Shown here: positions 37,324 through 45,311 of the stretch, in pieces | How the letters are laid out: the number at the start of each line of letters is the position of its first letter | Numbering within the stretch: the first letter of the stretch is position 1 | Source: Polyangiaceae bacterium | GTDB lineage: Bacteria > Myxococcota_A > Polyangia > Polyangiales > Polyangiaceae | Length of the DNA: 64,000 nt | Assembly (NCBI GenBank): GCA_016715885.1 | Contig: JADJXL010000002.1 | Coordinates: forward strand, 372,001-436,000 | Direction of reading: 5' to 3' | Position numbers and translations under genes: made by a program | The notes under the pieces: model-generated | What the model was told of the DNA's origin: nothing | What the model saw: only the letters and a program-made list of their open reading frames with translations | Databases searched by the model: none

Positions 37324-38307
37324 TCACCTCCTTCTCGCCATCGCACGCATAGCCTCGCGCCCCACGCCATTGTCGCCCGATTCGTCCCGAATCTGCCGCC
37401 CCGTCAGCGCCAAGAATACGTCGTCCAGCGTCGGACGCCGCACGGCAATGCCCGTGAGCCGCACTTGGGCTTCTCGCACGAGGTCCACCACGAAAGATTC
37501 ACCATTGGTCACTCGAAAACACAAACCATCGTCCGTGCGATCCGGCGTTATACCGTGCCGCTCTTGCAATACGTCGGCGACCGTCTCGGGTTCGTCCGTA
37601 CGAACGAAAACGACGTCTTTTCCGACCTTGCTTTTGAGCTCGTTCGGGCTACCCACGGTCACGATGCGGCCGTGATCGATGATCGCAATGCGATCACAAT
37701 GCTCGGCTTCGTCCATGTAATGCGTCGTCAAAAACAGCGTGAGACCATGACGCTCACGGAGGGATCGCAACACTTCCCAGGTGCGTTTGCGCGTCTGCGG
37801 ATCGAGTCCCGTCGTGGGTTCGTCCAGGAACAGGATGCGTGGACGGTGTACGAGGCCGCGAGCGATTTCGAGGCGCCGCTTCATGCCGCCGGAGAAGGTG
37901 CGCACGAGGTCTTCGGCGCGATCGGCGAGCTCGACGAAACCGAGCGCTTCATCGAGGCGCGCTGCACGCTCGGAACGCGCAACACCGTAAACGACCGCGT
38001 GCAGCTCCAAGTTTTCGCGTGCGGTGAGTCGATCATCGAGCGACGGGTCTTGAAAGATGACGCCGATCGTGCGACGCACGTCGCCCGGACGCGTTGCCAC
38101 GTCGAAGCCCCCAAGCGTCGCCGAGCCGCTCGTGGGCTCGAGGAGCGTGCAGAGCATCTTGATCGTGGTGGTCTTGCCTGCGCCGTTGGGTCCGAGAAAG
38201 CCGAAGATTTCTCCTTCGCTGACGGAAAAGCTCACGCCACGCACGGCTTCGACATCGCCGAAGCGCCTCACGAGATCTCGAACTTCGATGACGTCGTTGG
38301 AGCTCAT
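37324..38307 (-). CDS. ABC transporter ATP-binding protein, DrrA-like
   Basis: 327 residues. Walker A 'GPNGAGKTTT' (residues ~39-48), Q-loop 'IFQDPSLDDRLTARENLELHAVVYG' region, signature 'FSGGMKRRLEIA' (variant of LSGGQ), Walker B 'ILFLDEPTTGLD' and H-loop 'FLTTHYMDEAE'. The C-terminal extension ('VVFVRTDEPETVADVL', then 'RRPTLDDVFLALTGR') marks the daunorubicin-resistance DrrA / NodI subfamily. First gene of a two-gene operon with the permease. ATG at 38305-38307. Confidence 0.95.
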   Translation of the reverse strand: MSSNDVIEVRDLVRRFGDVEAVRGVSFSVSEGEIFGFLGPNGAGKTTTIKMLCTLLEPTSGSATLGGFDVATRPGDVRRTIGVIFQDPSLDDRLTARENLELHAVVYGVARSERAARLDEALGFVELADRAEDLVRTFSGGMKRRLEIARGLVHRPRILFLDEPTTGLDPQTRKRTWEVLRSLRERHGLTLFLTTHYMDEAEHCDRIAIIDHGRIVTVGSPNELKSKVGKDVVFVRTDEPETVADVLQERHGITPDRTDDGLCFRVTNGESFVVDLVREAQVRLTGIAVRRPTLDDVFLALTGRQIRDESGDNGVGREAMRAMARRR

Positions 38308-38682
38308 CGCTTCTGTGCACGCTTTCGCCGAGCCGAGACATCGGCGCTACGTTCATAGTTGCCGCGCCCGAACGCCGCAAGCGGTCATTCATCGACCGAC
38401 CCTCGTTTGATGAAGACGTGCGGCTCTTGCGCCTTTTTGGGGTCTCGGGCGGATGTTCACAGGATCCACCAAAATCGTCGGATGGTATGACATTGATTGT
38501 CCCACCAATAAATGATCGACAAATTCGCCTGAATTCTCGCTGCAATGGCTCGAGGTGTTCGTTTCGTCCATATGGGCGGACATTGTTTGTCATAGCGACG
38601 TGAATTGGGTCTAGACGAACGCGTCCAAAGGTCGCACATTGAGTTGCACGCAAACGCGGCCCATACAATCGGAGGACTTGAC
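38308..38682. promoter_or_regulatory. 375-base divergent promoter region with two GACA-n5-TGTC dyads
   Basis: No gene found between the divergent ABC ATPase and vWA genes; it is visibly less GC-rich than its surroundings. GACATTGATTGTC occurs at 38489-38501 and GACATTGTTTGTC at 38579-38591, 90 bases apart. Each is a GACA-n5-TGTC dyad. The first is extended symmetrically by TGGT two bases outside on the left and ACCA two bases outside on the right (38483-38507), a pattern expected of a repressor operator. Confidence 0.45.
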
Positions 38683-39762
38683 ATGATCGACAATCGCATC
38701 GAGGTCGTTTTCAGCTTTGACACCACGGGCAGCATGTATCCTTGTTTGACGCAGGTTCGGCGCAAGATTGGCGAAACGGTGAAGCGCCTCATGAAGGAAA
38801 TCCCGGGGATTCGAATTGGAATCATCGCGCACGGCGATTATTGCGACGCGGGTTCGACGTACGTCACGAAAGCGCTCGATTTGACCGACGACGGTGATGC
38901 CATCGTGCGTTTCGTCGAAAAGGTCGGTCCCACGGGCGGCGGTGACGCGCCGGAATGTTACGAATTGGTTTTGCACGAGGCGCGGAGTCTGTCCTGGACC
39001 AAGGACTACAAAAAGGTATTCGTCTTGATTGGCGACGACGTTCCGCACGGGCCGAACCAAAACCCCAAGCGACTCGATTGGCGCTCGGAAGTCGAATCGC
39101 TCGGCAAGGCGGGCATCCCGGTCTATGGCGTGCAATGCCTCAATCGTCGCCACGCGACGCCGTTTTATGCCGAGCTTGCGCGAACGAGCGGCGGTTTCCA
39201 CATCGGCCTCGATCAATTCGCTTACGTGATCGACATGGTCCTTGCCGTTTGTTTGAAGCAATCGTCGGACGAAAAATTGCAGGACTACGAAAAGGAAGTG
39301 AAGAAGCAAGGACGCATGAATCGCGGCCTCGACAAGATGTTCGGGACGATGATGAAGCGCGAAGCGTCGACGGAATATGGCGACACCGATTTGCGTGCCG
39401 TTCCGCCGGGCCGTTTCCAGGCGCTCGAAGTCGATCGCGACATGCCCATCAAGCAGTTTGTCTTGGAAAACGGGCTCACGTTCAAGGCCGGCCGCGGATT
39501 CTACGAATTCATGAAGACCGAAACGATCCAGGGCCACAAGGAAGTGGTGCTCATGGATCGCAAGACGGGCGATTTGTACAGCGGCGAAAGGGCGCGCGAA
39601 ATGCTCGGTTTGCCCCCGGGAGCCACCGTGCGGATCAAGCCCGCGAGCCTGGAAAAGTACGTCGTTTTCGTGCAGAGCACGTCGTACAATCGCAAACTCA
39701 TCGGCGGAACGCGATTCTTGTACGAAGTGGAAGACTGGGCCCGGATGTCTGAAGCCGCTTGA
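38683..39762 (+). CDS. von Willebrand factor A domain protein
   Basis: 359 residues from ATG 38683, with GGAGG eight bases upstream. The vWA domain spans ~1-200: 'VVFSFDTTGSMYPCL' gives the MIDAS-like D13-T15-S17, 'PTGGGDAPECYELVL' the conserved Thr and 'VFVLIGDDVPH' the distal Asp. This variant resembles vWA domains of alpha-kinase-type (VwkA-like) proteins. Residues ~200-235 are charged helical. The C-terminal ~115 residues ('FVLENGLTFKAGRGFYEFMK', then 'YVVFVQSTSYNRKLIGGTRFLYEVEDW') form an unrecognised domain. No signal peptide, so cytosolic. Confidence 0.82.
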   Translation: MIDNRIEVVFSFDTTGSMYPCLTQVRRKIGETVKRLMKEIPGIRIGIIAHGDYCDAGSTYVTKALDLTDDGDAIVRFVEKVGPTGGGDAPECYELVLHEARSLSWTKDYKKVFVLIGDDVPHGPNQNPKRLDWRSEVESLGKAGIPVYGVQCLNRRHATPFYAELARTSGGFHIGLDQFAYVIDMVLAVCLKQSSDEKLQDYEKEVKKQGRMNRGLDKMFGTMMKREASTEYGDTDLRAVPPGRFQALEVDRDMPIKQFVLENGLTFKAGRGFYEFMKTETIQGHKEVVLMDRKTGDLYSGERAREMLGLPPGATVRIKPASLEKYVVFVQSTSYNRKLIGGTRFLYEVEDWARMSEAA

Positions 39763-39783
39763 TACGTTGGAACAAGGCAAATC

Positions 39784-39816
39784 GGGGGGTTTGGGGAGGC
39801 GAGCCTCGGCCCCCCC
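39784..39816. terminator. terminator-like hairpin between convergent genes
   Basis: GGGGAGG-CGAG-CCTC-gg-CCCC forms a GC stem with a two-base bulge, flanked by further G and C runs (GGGGGG at 39784-39789, C7 near 39810-39816). It lies 22 bases past the vWA stop and before the convergent zinc-ribbon gene ending at 39882. Confidence 0.5.
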
Positions 39817-39881
39817 ATCGTAAACTAGGCCTCGCGTAGCGCGCGTGCAAATCTTGGCCTGGATTCAAATAGATCGGCACT

Positions 39882-40319
39882 CTAGCGAAAAACCTCCTCG
39901 AGTGCCTCCAATTCGGTGTAATCGAGCCACACGCCGAAACACTCGAGGCACGTGTCGATCGTCACCTCTGTGCCGAATCCCCAATCACGAGCAGCCATTT
40001 CCCCTCCGCACGACGGACACGTGAGCGTCGGAGGGGTATCCCCGTGTTCGGCCCGCTGCCGCCCGCGGTCGTATACTCGCTGAATGTGCGATGGTGGCGT
40101 CACGTTCGACTTGGTCTTGGCCGCTGCGGATTGAATTTGCCTGAGCTCTCCGGCGTCGAGAAAAACGCCGCCGCAACCGGGACACTCGTCGATTTCCACG
40201 CCGGTCGCGTGCTTGATCGTGCGAAGAGCTTCCGCGCGTCGATGTTTGGTCTCGGCCCCTCGATAAGGCTCGGTCGAGGACAAGGCGAGTTTGCAACGGG
40301 GACAATCCATGCGCGGCAT
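39882..40319 (-). CDS. protein with two TFIIB-type zinc ribbons
   Basis: 145 residues. Three Cys clusters: 'DCPRCK' at the N-terminus pairing with 'DECPGCGGVFLDAGEL' to make the first zinc ribbon, and 'TCPSCGGEM' with 'DTCLECFGVWLDYTEL' for a second. The 'CxGCGGVFLDxxEL' form is the zf-TFIIB family, common in myxobacteria as small cytosolic proteins of unknown role. ATG 40317-40319; a second ATG four codons later is possible. Divergent from the radical SAM gene. Confidence 0.85.
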   Translation of the reverse strand: MPRMDCPRCKLALSSTEPYRGAETKHRRAEALRTIKHATGVEIDECPGCGGVFLDAGELRQIQSAAAKTKSNVTPPSHIQRVYDRGRQRAEHGDTPPTLTCPSCGGEMAARDWGFGTEVTIDTCLECFGVWLDYTELEALEEVFR

Positions 40320-40432
40320 GATACTCGGCCAGGTTGCGAGGGCGAAGAAAAATCAGCATCTGCGGTTCTGCGCCCAAACGGCTTGAATCGAAGCCTCGCG
40401 TCTGATAGGTCTCATCGTCGAGGCACGACGTC

Positions 40433-42265
40433 ATGCGTATTGCGCTTCTGTACCCACCCCCTTGGAAAATCCCTGCACGAGGCGAGGCGCCCGATACGAA
40501 TGGCGACGGGCCGCCGGCGGAATACCGCGAAGGTGACCTCGATGCGGACTTTTATCAAATTCCGTATGGTCTCTTATCGATCGCCGCTCAGGTAAAACGG
40601 GCCGGGCATCAAGTCAAAATTCTCAATTTATCCGCGTATCCGTGGGCGCGTGTGGAAGATGTCTTGTCGGCGCTCGATGCGGATCTTTATGCCATGTCCT
40701 GCTGGACGGCAAACCGACGCGGCGTGGCGCTCGTGGCAAAAGCCCTTCGAGCGCGTCGTCCACATGCACCCATCGTGATTGGAGGACCTCATGCAACGCC
40801 GCTCGCGAAAGAGATGCTCGAACATCATCCGGCGATCGATATCGCGACGGTGGGCGAGAGCGAGCTGACGTTCCTCGAAATCATCGATCGTTTGGCGGTG
40901 GGTCGGAGCATGCGCAATCTTCCGGGGGCAGCGTATCGAGTGGACGGGCGAGTCGAAATGGGCCCCGATCGCGCCTCGATCGAGGACCTCGATACGCTCG
41001 CATCACCGCACCTTCTTTACGACACGCATATTTTCATGACATCGCGCGGATGCCCCTGGGCGTGCACGTTTTGCGGAGCTGAAAACAGTTGGGGAAGGGG
41101 ATTCCGCGGGCAATCCGTGAACTACGTGCTCGATGTGCTCGAAAAGACGGTTCCGCGGCTGCCTGTCAAGATGTTACTCATCAAGGACGATACTTTCACG
41201 ACGAACCGCAAACGCGTGCTGGAACTTTGTCGAGGTATTCGTGAAAGGAACATTCGTTTTCTTTGGAGCTGCGACACGCGCGTGGATGTGCTCGGCGAAG
41301 ACCTTTTGCGTGAAATGCGTTTGGCAGGGTGCGAGCGGTTGTCCTTGGGCGTCGAGAGCGGTTCGCCGCGGATTTTGAAGCAGGTGGACAAGAAGATCAC
41401 GGTGCAAAAAATCATCGAATCGACCGAGCTGGCGAAAAAATACGGAATCAAAGTGCGTTACTTCATGATGCTCGGAAACCGCGGGGAGACGGCGGAGACA
41501 TTTCGAGAGACGTTGTCATTTCTCGACCGAGCAAAACCTCACCAATACATCTTTTCATGTTTGTCGATATACCCGGGCACGCGTGATTACGACGAAGCGA
41601 CTTCTGCTGGATGGCTCGATCCGGAGACGTATTTTACGGGGGATTTTCAGGAGCTCAAAGTGCCGTTCGATGCTTCCGAAGAAGACACGCAGCTCATGAG
41701 CGAATGGTTTCGGAACAACAGCGGGCTTCGGGACTCTTATCGAGAAACGGCGGCGGAATGCGAAGCGATCGTCGGGCGGCTTGGGGCGCATCACGCCGCG
41801 CACCTCGATGCAGCCGTCGCGCATTATCGGGAAGACAATTTGGATGCGGCCACGGGGCACGCTCAAAAAGCATTGGATCTCGGGCATCCATTGCCAGGTT
41901 TGTGCTTGAATCTATTGGCGGCCGTCGCGTGTCAGCGGAAGGAATACGCCAAGATGCAGCAGCTCCTCACGGAAGCGTGGCAAAAGGATCCGCAGCACTA
42001 TGTGCTGGTTCGAAACGTGCAAAAGGTCAAAGCGTGGCTCGCGGAAGCCGGGCCTTTGCGCAACATGCCGCTCGATGTCGAAGCGCATGCGGACTTTCAA
42101 TTGCTCGAAAGAACGGTGCAGCCGATGTTGCCCGGTGCGCTTGCGGCTGATTTTGCGAATTGGGGTGAATCGGATGCTCGGGCGGAGGGCCATGAAATGC
42201 GCGTGCCGCAAGCCGGCAGCCTCGCCTCGTTTCAGCCAAGGACGCGGCTGCGCGTCGTTACGTGA
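40433..42265 (+). CDS. radical SAM protein with cobalamin-binding-type N-terminus
   Basis: 610 residues. N-terminal Rossmann-like domain (1-~170) of the B12-binding radical SAM class: 'IALLYPPPW', 'IPYGLLSIAAQVKRAGH', 'IVIGGPHATPLAKEML', 'VGESELTFLEI'; the classical DxHxxG of base-off cobalamin binding is absent. Radical SAM core with the cluster motif 'SRGCPWACTFC' (Cys207, 211, 214) and 'GCERLSLGVESGSPRIL'. The C-terminal ~170 residues are helical and TPR-like ('AAVAHYREDNLDAATGHAQKAL'). The family modifies unreactive carbons, e.g. methylation or ring formation; substrate unknown. ATG 40433. Confidence 0.9.
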   Translation: MRIALLYPPPWKIPARGEAPDTNGDGPPAEYREGDLDADFYQIPYGLLSIAAQVKRAGHQVKILNLSAYPWARVEDVLSALDADLYAMSCWTANRRGVALVAKALRARRPHAPIVIGGPHATPLAKEMLEHHPAIDIATVGESELTFLEIIDRLAVGRSMRNLPGAAYRVDGRVEMGPDRASIEDLDTLASPHLLYDTHIFMTSRGCPWACTFCGAENSWGRGFRGQSVNYVLDVLEKTVPRLPVKMLLIKDDTFTTNRKRVLELCRGIRERNIRFLWSCDTRVDVLGEDLLREMRLAGCERLSLGVESGSPRILKQVDKKITVQKIIESTELAKKYGIKVRYFMMLGNRGETAETFRETLSFLDRAKPHQYIFSCLSIYPGTRDYDEATSAGWLDPETYFTGDFQELKVPFDASEEDTQLMSEWFRNNSGLRDSYRETAAECEAIVGRLGAHHAAHLDAAVAHYREDNLDAATGHAQKALDLGHPLPGLCLNLLAAVACQRKEYAKMQQLLTEAWQKDPQHYVLVRNVQKVKAWLAEAGPLRNMPLDVEAHADFQLLERTVQPMLPGALAADFANWGESDARAEGHEMRVPQAGSLASFQPRTRLRVVT

Positions 42266-42271
42266 AGCAGT

Positions 42272-43159
42272 TCATTCACACGTTCCGTCGTCGGCTCCGC
42301 CGAAGACGTTTGTCCAGTACACTCCATATGTGCCGCCACCAGTGGCTCGACCAATGCCAATGACGGTATAGTTGGCACCGAGCATGTTGGCATTGTGTCC
42401 AGACGAGTTTTTCCACTGGTTGAATGTCGCCGAGGCTGTGGAGTTGCCGGCGGCGATGTTTTCGGCCATTGGCGTTTGCACGGGGCACGCAGGTTTGTAG
42501 CAGGCATCGCACGAACGTTTGGTGAACGTCGAGCCATTCTGGCCGGTATGCGAAAAATAATTCTTGTCGCGCATGTCTTCGCTGTGCCCTTGGGCAGCTC
42601 GATTGAGCGTTGCGCAAGCCTTGAGCGGCCCGCGGCCATTCTGGGCGCGATAGTCGTTGATGATGGCGAGGAATGCTTGTTCTTCGGAATCGAGTCCCGT
42701 GGTTTGTGGCCCCGAACCTTTGCCGCAATCGCTCGCGCAATTCGTGCAGGTTTCACCCATGTCGCACGTAAGGTCTCCGCAAACGGGACCGCCGCTGCTG
42801 CTGCTACTGCTACTGCTACTGGATGACGACGAGGAGCTGCTGCTGGATGACGCGGCACTGCTGCTCGAAGACGATGCCGCGCTGCTGCTCGAAGATGACG
42901 AGCTGGACGACATGTCGCCACTGCTGCTGGACATTTGCCCGCCGCTGGACATTTCGCCGCTGCTGCTCGATGTCGTGTTGCCAATTCCGCCATTGCCGCT
43001 CGATGCCTGACCGCCGGTGCTCGACGAGCTGCCCGGTGCGCCACCTTCACCGCCGAGGTTTTCCTCCTCGGGACCATCCGTGACATCGCTGATGACGCCG
43101 GTGCAGGCGCCGAGCACAAGTGCGAGTGCGGCTGTAGCAAAAAGGGTATGTCGCTGCAT
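42272..43159 (-). CDS. CAP/SCP-domain lipoprotein with long Ser-repeat tether
   Basis: 295 residues. Lipobox 'VLGAC' with Cys19. Residues ~45-122 are a Ser/Gly spacer including an almost pure Ser run, encoded by AGC/AGT repeats. A Cys-rich EGF-like patch ('CGDLTCDMGETCTNCASDC') follows, then the SCP/PR1 CAP domain: 'FLAIINDYRAQNGRGPLKAC', 'NRAAQGHSEDMRDKNYFSHTGQNGS', 'AENIAAG', 'FNQWKNSSGHNANMLGANYTVIGIG'. The extra Cys pairs may be disulfides. CAP proteins are secreted; bacterial roles are varied. Converges on the radical SAM gene with six bases between. Confidence 0.9.
   Translation of the reverse strand: MQRHTLFATAALALVLGACTGVISDVTDGPEEENLGGEGGAPGSSSSTGGQASSGNGGIGNTTSSSSGEMSSGGQMSSSSGDMSSSSSSSSSSAASSSSSSAASSSSSSSSSSSSSSSSSSSGGPVCGDLTCDMGETCTNCASDCGKGSGPQTTGLDSEEQAFLAIINDYRAQNGRGPLKACATLNRAAQGHSEDMRDKNYFSHTGQNGSTFTKRSCDACYKPACPVQTPMAENIAAGNSTASATFNQWKNSSGHNANMLGANYTVIGIGRATGGGTYGVYWTNVFGGADDGTCE
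42790..42990 (-). repeat. CTG/CAG-type microsatellite encoding the Ser tether
   Basis: Dense runs of CTG/CTGCTA triplets, with GAC/GAT-rich blocks between, on the plus strand; read on the minus strand they encode Ser. The triplets are mixed AGC and AGT with some GCC, so slippage may be partly checked. The antisense reading is poly-Leu/Asp and is not a gene. Confidence 0.75.
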
Positions 43160-43334
43160 GATGAGCGATTCTACGGCAAAACGATTTCCTGGTGCTACGC
43201 AGAAACGAGAATTGATCGTCGGTGAATAGGATCTGCATTACAATGTCTTCGGCTGGGCACGTAGTTTTACAGGGCGAAATATGCTCCCTCGAAAACTGTA
43301 CGTTCGTGCCGAATGGTGTATGCTCTCGCGCGCA

Positions 43335-44309
43335 ATGAGCGATACATCGACGTTTCCCTTGCCTCTTGCGGGTTTAGAGCTCCCGCGATTTCTCTTGACG
43401 CTCGATCAAACTTTGGCAGGCATGCCCGGCGCGCGCGTGACCTTCGTGGAGCTCGATGCGCTTTTGGCGGATGATCCGGCCACGGCAGTCGTCGAGATCA
43501 CGATGCATCGAAGTCTTGTCGAGGCTTGTCAGGCGCCGGGGGATCCGGAATTGCCGGACGAGGATGAGGAGTTTTGGTCAGCGGAGCTCGCGCTGGTGGA
43601 TGACGGTGACGAGACGACGCTCAATGTGAACTTGGAGCGCAATGCGTATGTGATGCCTGCGGTCGTGAAGATCGTGGAGGATTTGTTGCAGCGCTTCGAA
43701 GTGGCCGGTGGTGACGACGAAGAAGAGGATGAAGAAGAGGATGCCGGCGCTGAGGAAGAAGACGAGTACGAGGACGACGAGGAGGGGGAGGACGAGGAAT
43801 TCGACGACGAGGAAGACGAGGGGGATTTCGACGACGAATTCGAGGACGAGGGGGGCGATGCTGAAGGCGAGGAAGGCGAAGCGTGGGACGCTGCCGAGGC
43901 ATTCGAGGAGCTTCGCGTCATGGCGCACGATACGTTTGGCGGGGCAAAACTCGATGGCGAGGGTTCGTTCATTTTTCACGTGACGTGGGAAGAGCCTCCG
44001 GCCAAAAAAGAAGTGCGCGTGCGTTCGTTTGCTCCGACGGTGGCGATGGGGCAGGGGGATCAAGCGTCTTGGGTGGCGATCGAATGTGCGGTTTGTCCGA
44101 TGCCCAATCTGGCGCCCGACGTAGCTGCTGGGCTGAATGCTGAAGTGGATTTTCCGCTGTCGCTCGATGGAGACACGTACGTGATGTCGCAAAGTTTTGC
44201 GCTGAGGTCGGTGGATGGGTCGTTGTTCGTGGAAATGGCCATTGCATTGGCCGAGCAGGCCGACATGCTGAATTCGGCAATCGAGCAAGGGATCCTCGAG
44301 AACGCGTGA
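43335..44309 (+). CDS. acidic protein, first of two tandem paralogues
   Basis: 324 residues from ATG 43335 (an earlier in-frame ATG at 43281 would add 18). A central tract of about 65 residues (from base ~43705) is almost entirely Asp/Glu. The C-terminal part 'SWVAIECAVCPMPNLAPDVAAGLNAEV' and 'SLFVEMAIALAEQADMLNSAIEQG' aligns with the end of the next gene. This pattern of a 'VCP' segment followed by alternating strands and a closing helix resembles the YbjN / type III secretion chaperone-like fold. Likely cytosolic; function unknown. Confidence 0.7.
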   Translation: MSDTSTFPLPLAGLELPRFLLTLDQTLAGMPGARVTFVELDALLADDPATAVVEITMHRSLVEACQAPGDPELPDEDEEFWSAELALVDDGDETTLNVNLERNAYVMPAVVKIVEDLLQRFEVAGGDDEEEDEEEDAGAEEEDEYEDDEEGEDEEFDDEEDEGDFDDEFEDEGGDAEGEEGEAWDAAEAFEELRVMAHDTFGGAKLDGEGSFIFHVTWEEPPAKKEVRVRSFAPTVAMGQGDQASWVAIECAVCPMPNLAPDVAAGLNAEVDFPLSLDGDTYVMSQSFALRSVDGSLFVEMAIALAEQADMLNSAIEQGILENA

Positions 44310-44332
44310 GCGACGAATCGGAGAAATGAAAG

Positions 44333-45151
44333 ATGCCGCGTCCGTTTTGTTTTAGAATGCCGTATGCTCGGTTTTCGCCGGCTCATGCGTTGCGGAGTCT
44401 GGAGAACGCCATTGACTTGTTCCCGGAGGCTCGTGTCGAACGCGTCGCGATCGATATGGAAAACCCGGACGATCAGGCTCTCGTGGTGGACGTCGAGCTT
44501 GGGCCGTCGTTATGGTCGCGCGATGGGGACGACAAGTTGATGTCGGGGACGCTCGGCGTTCGTTTCGACGGACAAACCGTAGCGCTCATGGTGGATACGG
44601 CGCAAGCGTTCGAGGCATTGCCCGCTGTCTTTGCGATTGCCGAGGCGATGCTCGGGGAATTGCGGGATTTGGCGGCGGTGGCTGCGGGGGCCGAGGACGA
44701 CGACGAGGAGCCGGCGAACGTGGATCGGGATCCGCATCGGCCGCCGGTGAATTTCGACGAGCTTGCGAGGCGGGCGAAAAAGCTTTACGGGATGGATGCT
44801 CGGCAGGAGGGGGCGTTTGGCGTTACGATTGCTTGGCAAAAGCCCGTGCTGCGCACGCAGGGGATGCTGTTTCACGCACATCAGCCGCGATTCGATGAAA
44901 ATGGTGCGACGTGGGTGACGTTCGAGAGTCCGGTTTGTCCGCGGAATAGGCTGACGCCGGAGGAGGCGCTGCGGCGCAGTCGAGCGCTCGATATTGGCGC
45001 ATTGTGTTTGCGCAAGGATCACTACACGATCGTGGCGCGATACCCGCTGAAGATGCTCGATCGTGTGCAGTTCGTGACGATTTCGATGGCGGTTGCCGAA
45101 GAAGCCGACAAGCTGGAAGCGCTGCTGACGGGCGGGAAAGACGAGTATTGA
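44333..45151 (+). CDS. second tandem paralogue, YbjN/chaperone-like
   Basis: 272 residues. C-terminal 'TWVTFESPVCPRNRLTPEEALRRS' and 'VQFVTISMAVAEEADKLEALLTGGKDE' correspond position by position to the preceding protein's C-terminus. A short Asp/Glu tract ('AEDDDEEPANVDRD', ~residue 122) sits where the neighbour has its long acidic tract. Basic around residues 140-155 ('RRAKKLYG'). The two genes are 23 bases apart and probably co-transcribed. ATG 44333. Followed 13 bases after the stop by palindromic copy C. Confidence 0.7.
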   Translation: MPRPFCFRMPYARFSPAHALRSLENAIDLFPEARVERVAIDMENPDDQALVVDVELGPSLWSRDGDDKLMSGTLGVRFDGQTVALMVDTAQAFEALPAVFAIAEAMLGELRDLAAVAAGAEDDDEEPANVDRDPHRPPVNFDELARRAKKLYGMDARQEGAFGVTIAWQKPVLRTQGMLFHAHQPRFDENGATWVTFESPVCPRNRLTPEEALRRSRALDIGALCLRKDHYTIVARYPLKMLDRVQFVTISMAVAEEADKLEALLTGGKDEY

Positions 45152-45164
45152 GGTTTGAAGCCCC

Positions 45165-45269
45165 GGCCAAAGCCTCAATTTTCCGTCACTCGCGTTCCCC
45201 GAACTCGCCCGCTTCGCGGGCTCAAACAGCGGGGCCCCTCGCGAGCGCCGGAAAATTGGGGCTTCGGCC
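45165..45269 (+). repeat. nested palindromic element, copy C
   Basis: Core GCCCGC-TTC-GCGGGC at 45207-45221 within about 36 bases identical to copy B. Outer arms 45165-45185 and 45249-45269 pair with one mismatch position and one G-U; the inner ten bases CAATTTTCCG / CGGAAAATTG pair perfectly. Arm sequence is unlike A or B. A divergent version of the shared tail (…GATGAG…CCAACTCC…) follows. Between convergent genes. Confidence 0.88.
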
Positions 45270-45311
45270 TCACGTCTAAGACGTGATGAGTGTCCAACTC
45301 CAGGCCAGGCT

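Noticed and set aside
42790..42990. CRISPR-like repeat array
   Set aside because: Triplet periodicity with no spacers; it is a coding microsatellite.
42657..43010. plus-strand frame rich in Leu, Asp and Glu opposite the Ser-repeat tether
   Set aside because: It is the antisense reading of the AGC/AGT repeat; no start context and pure low complexity.
12406..45269. Reading the three palindromes as transposon ends (MITE)
   Set aside because: No target-site duplication is evident, arms differ between copies, no transposase is nearby, and orientation relative to genes is constant. Not fully excluded.
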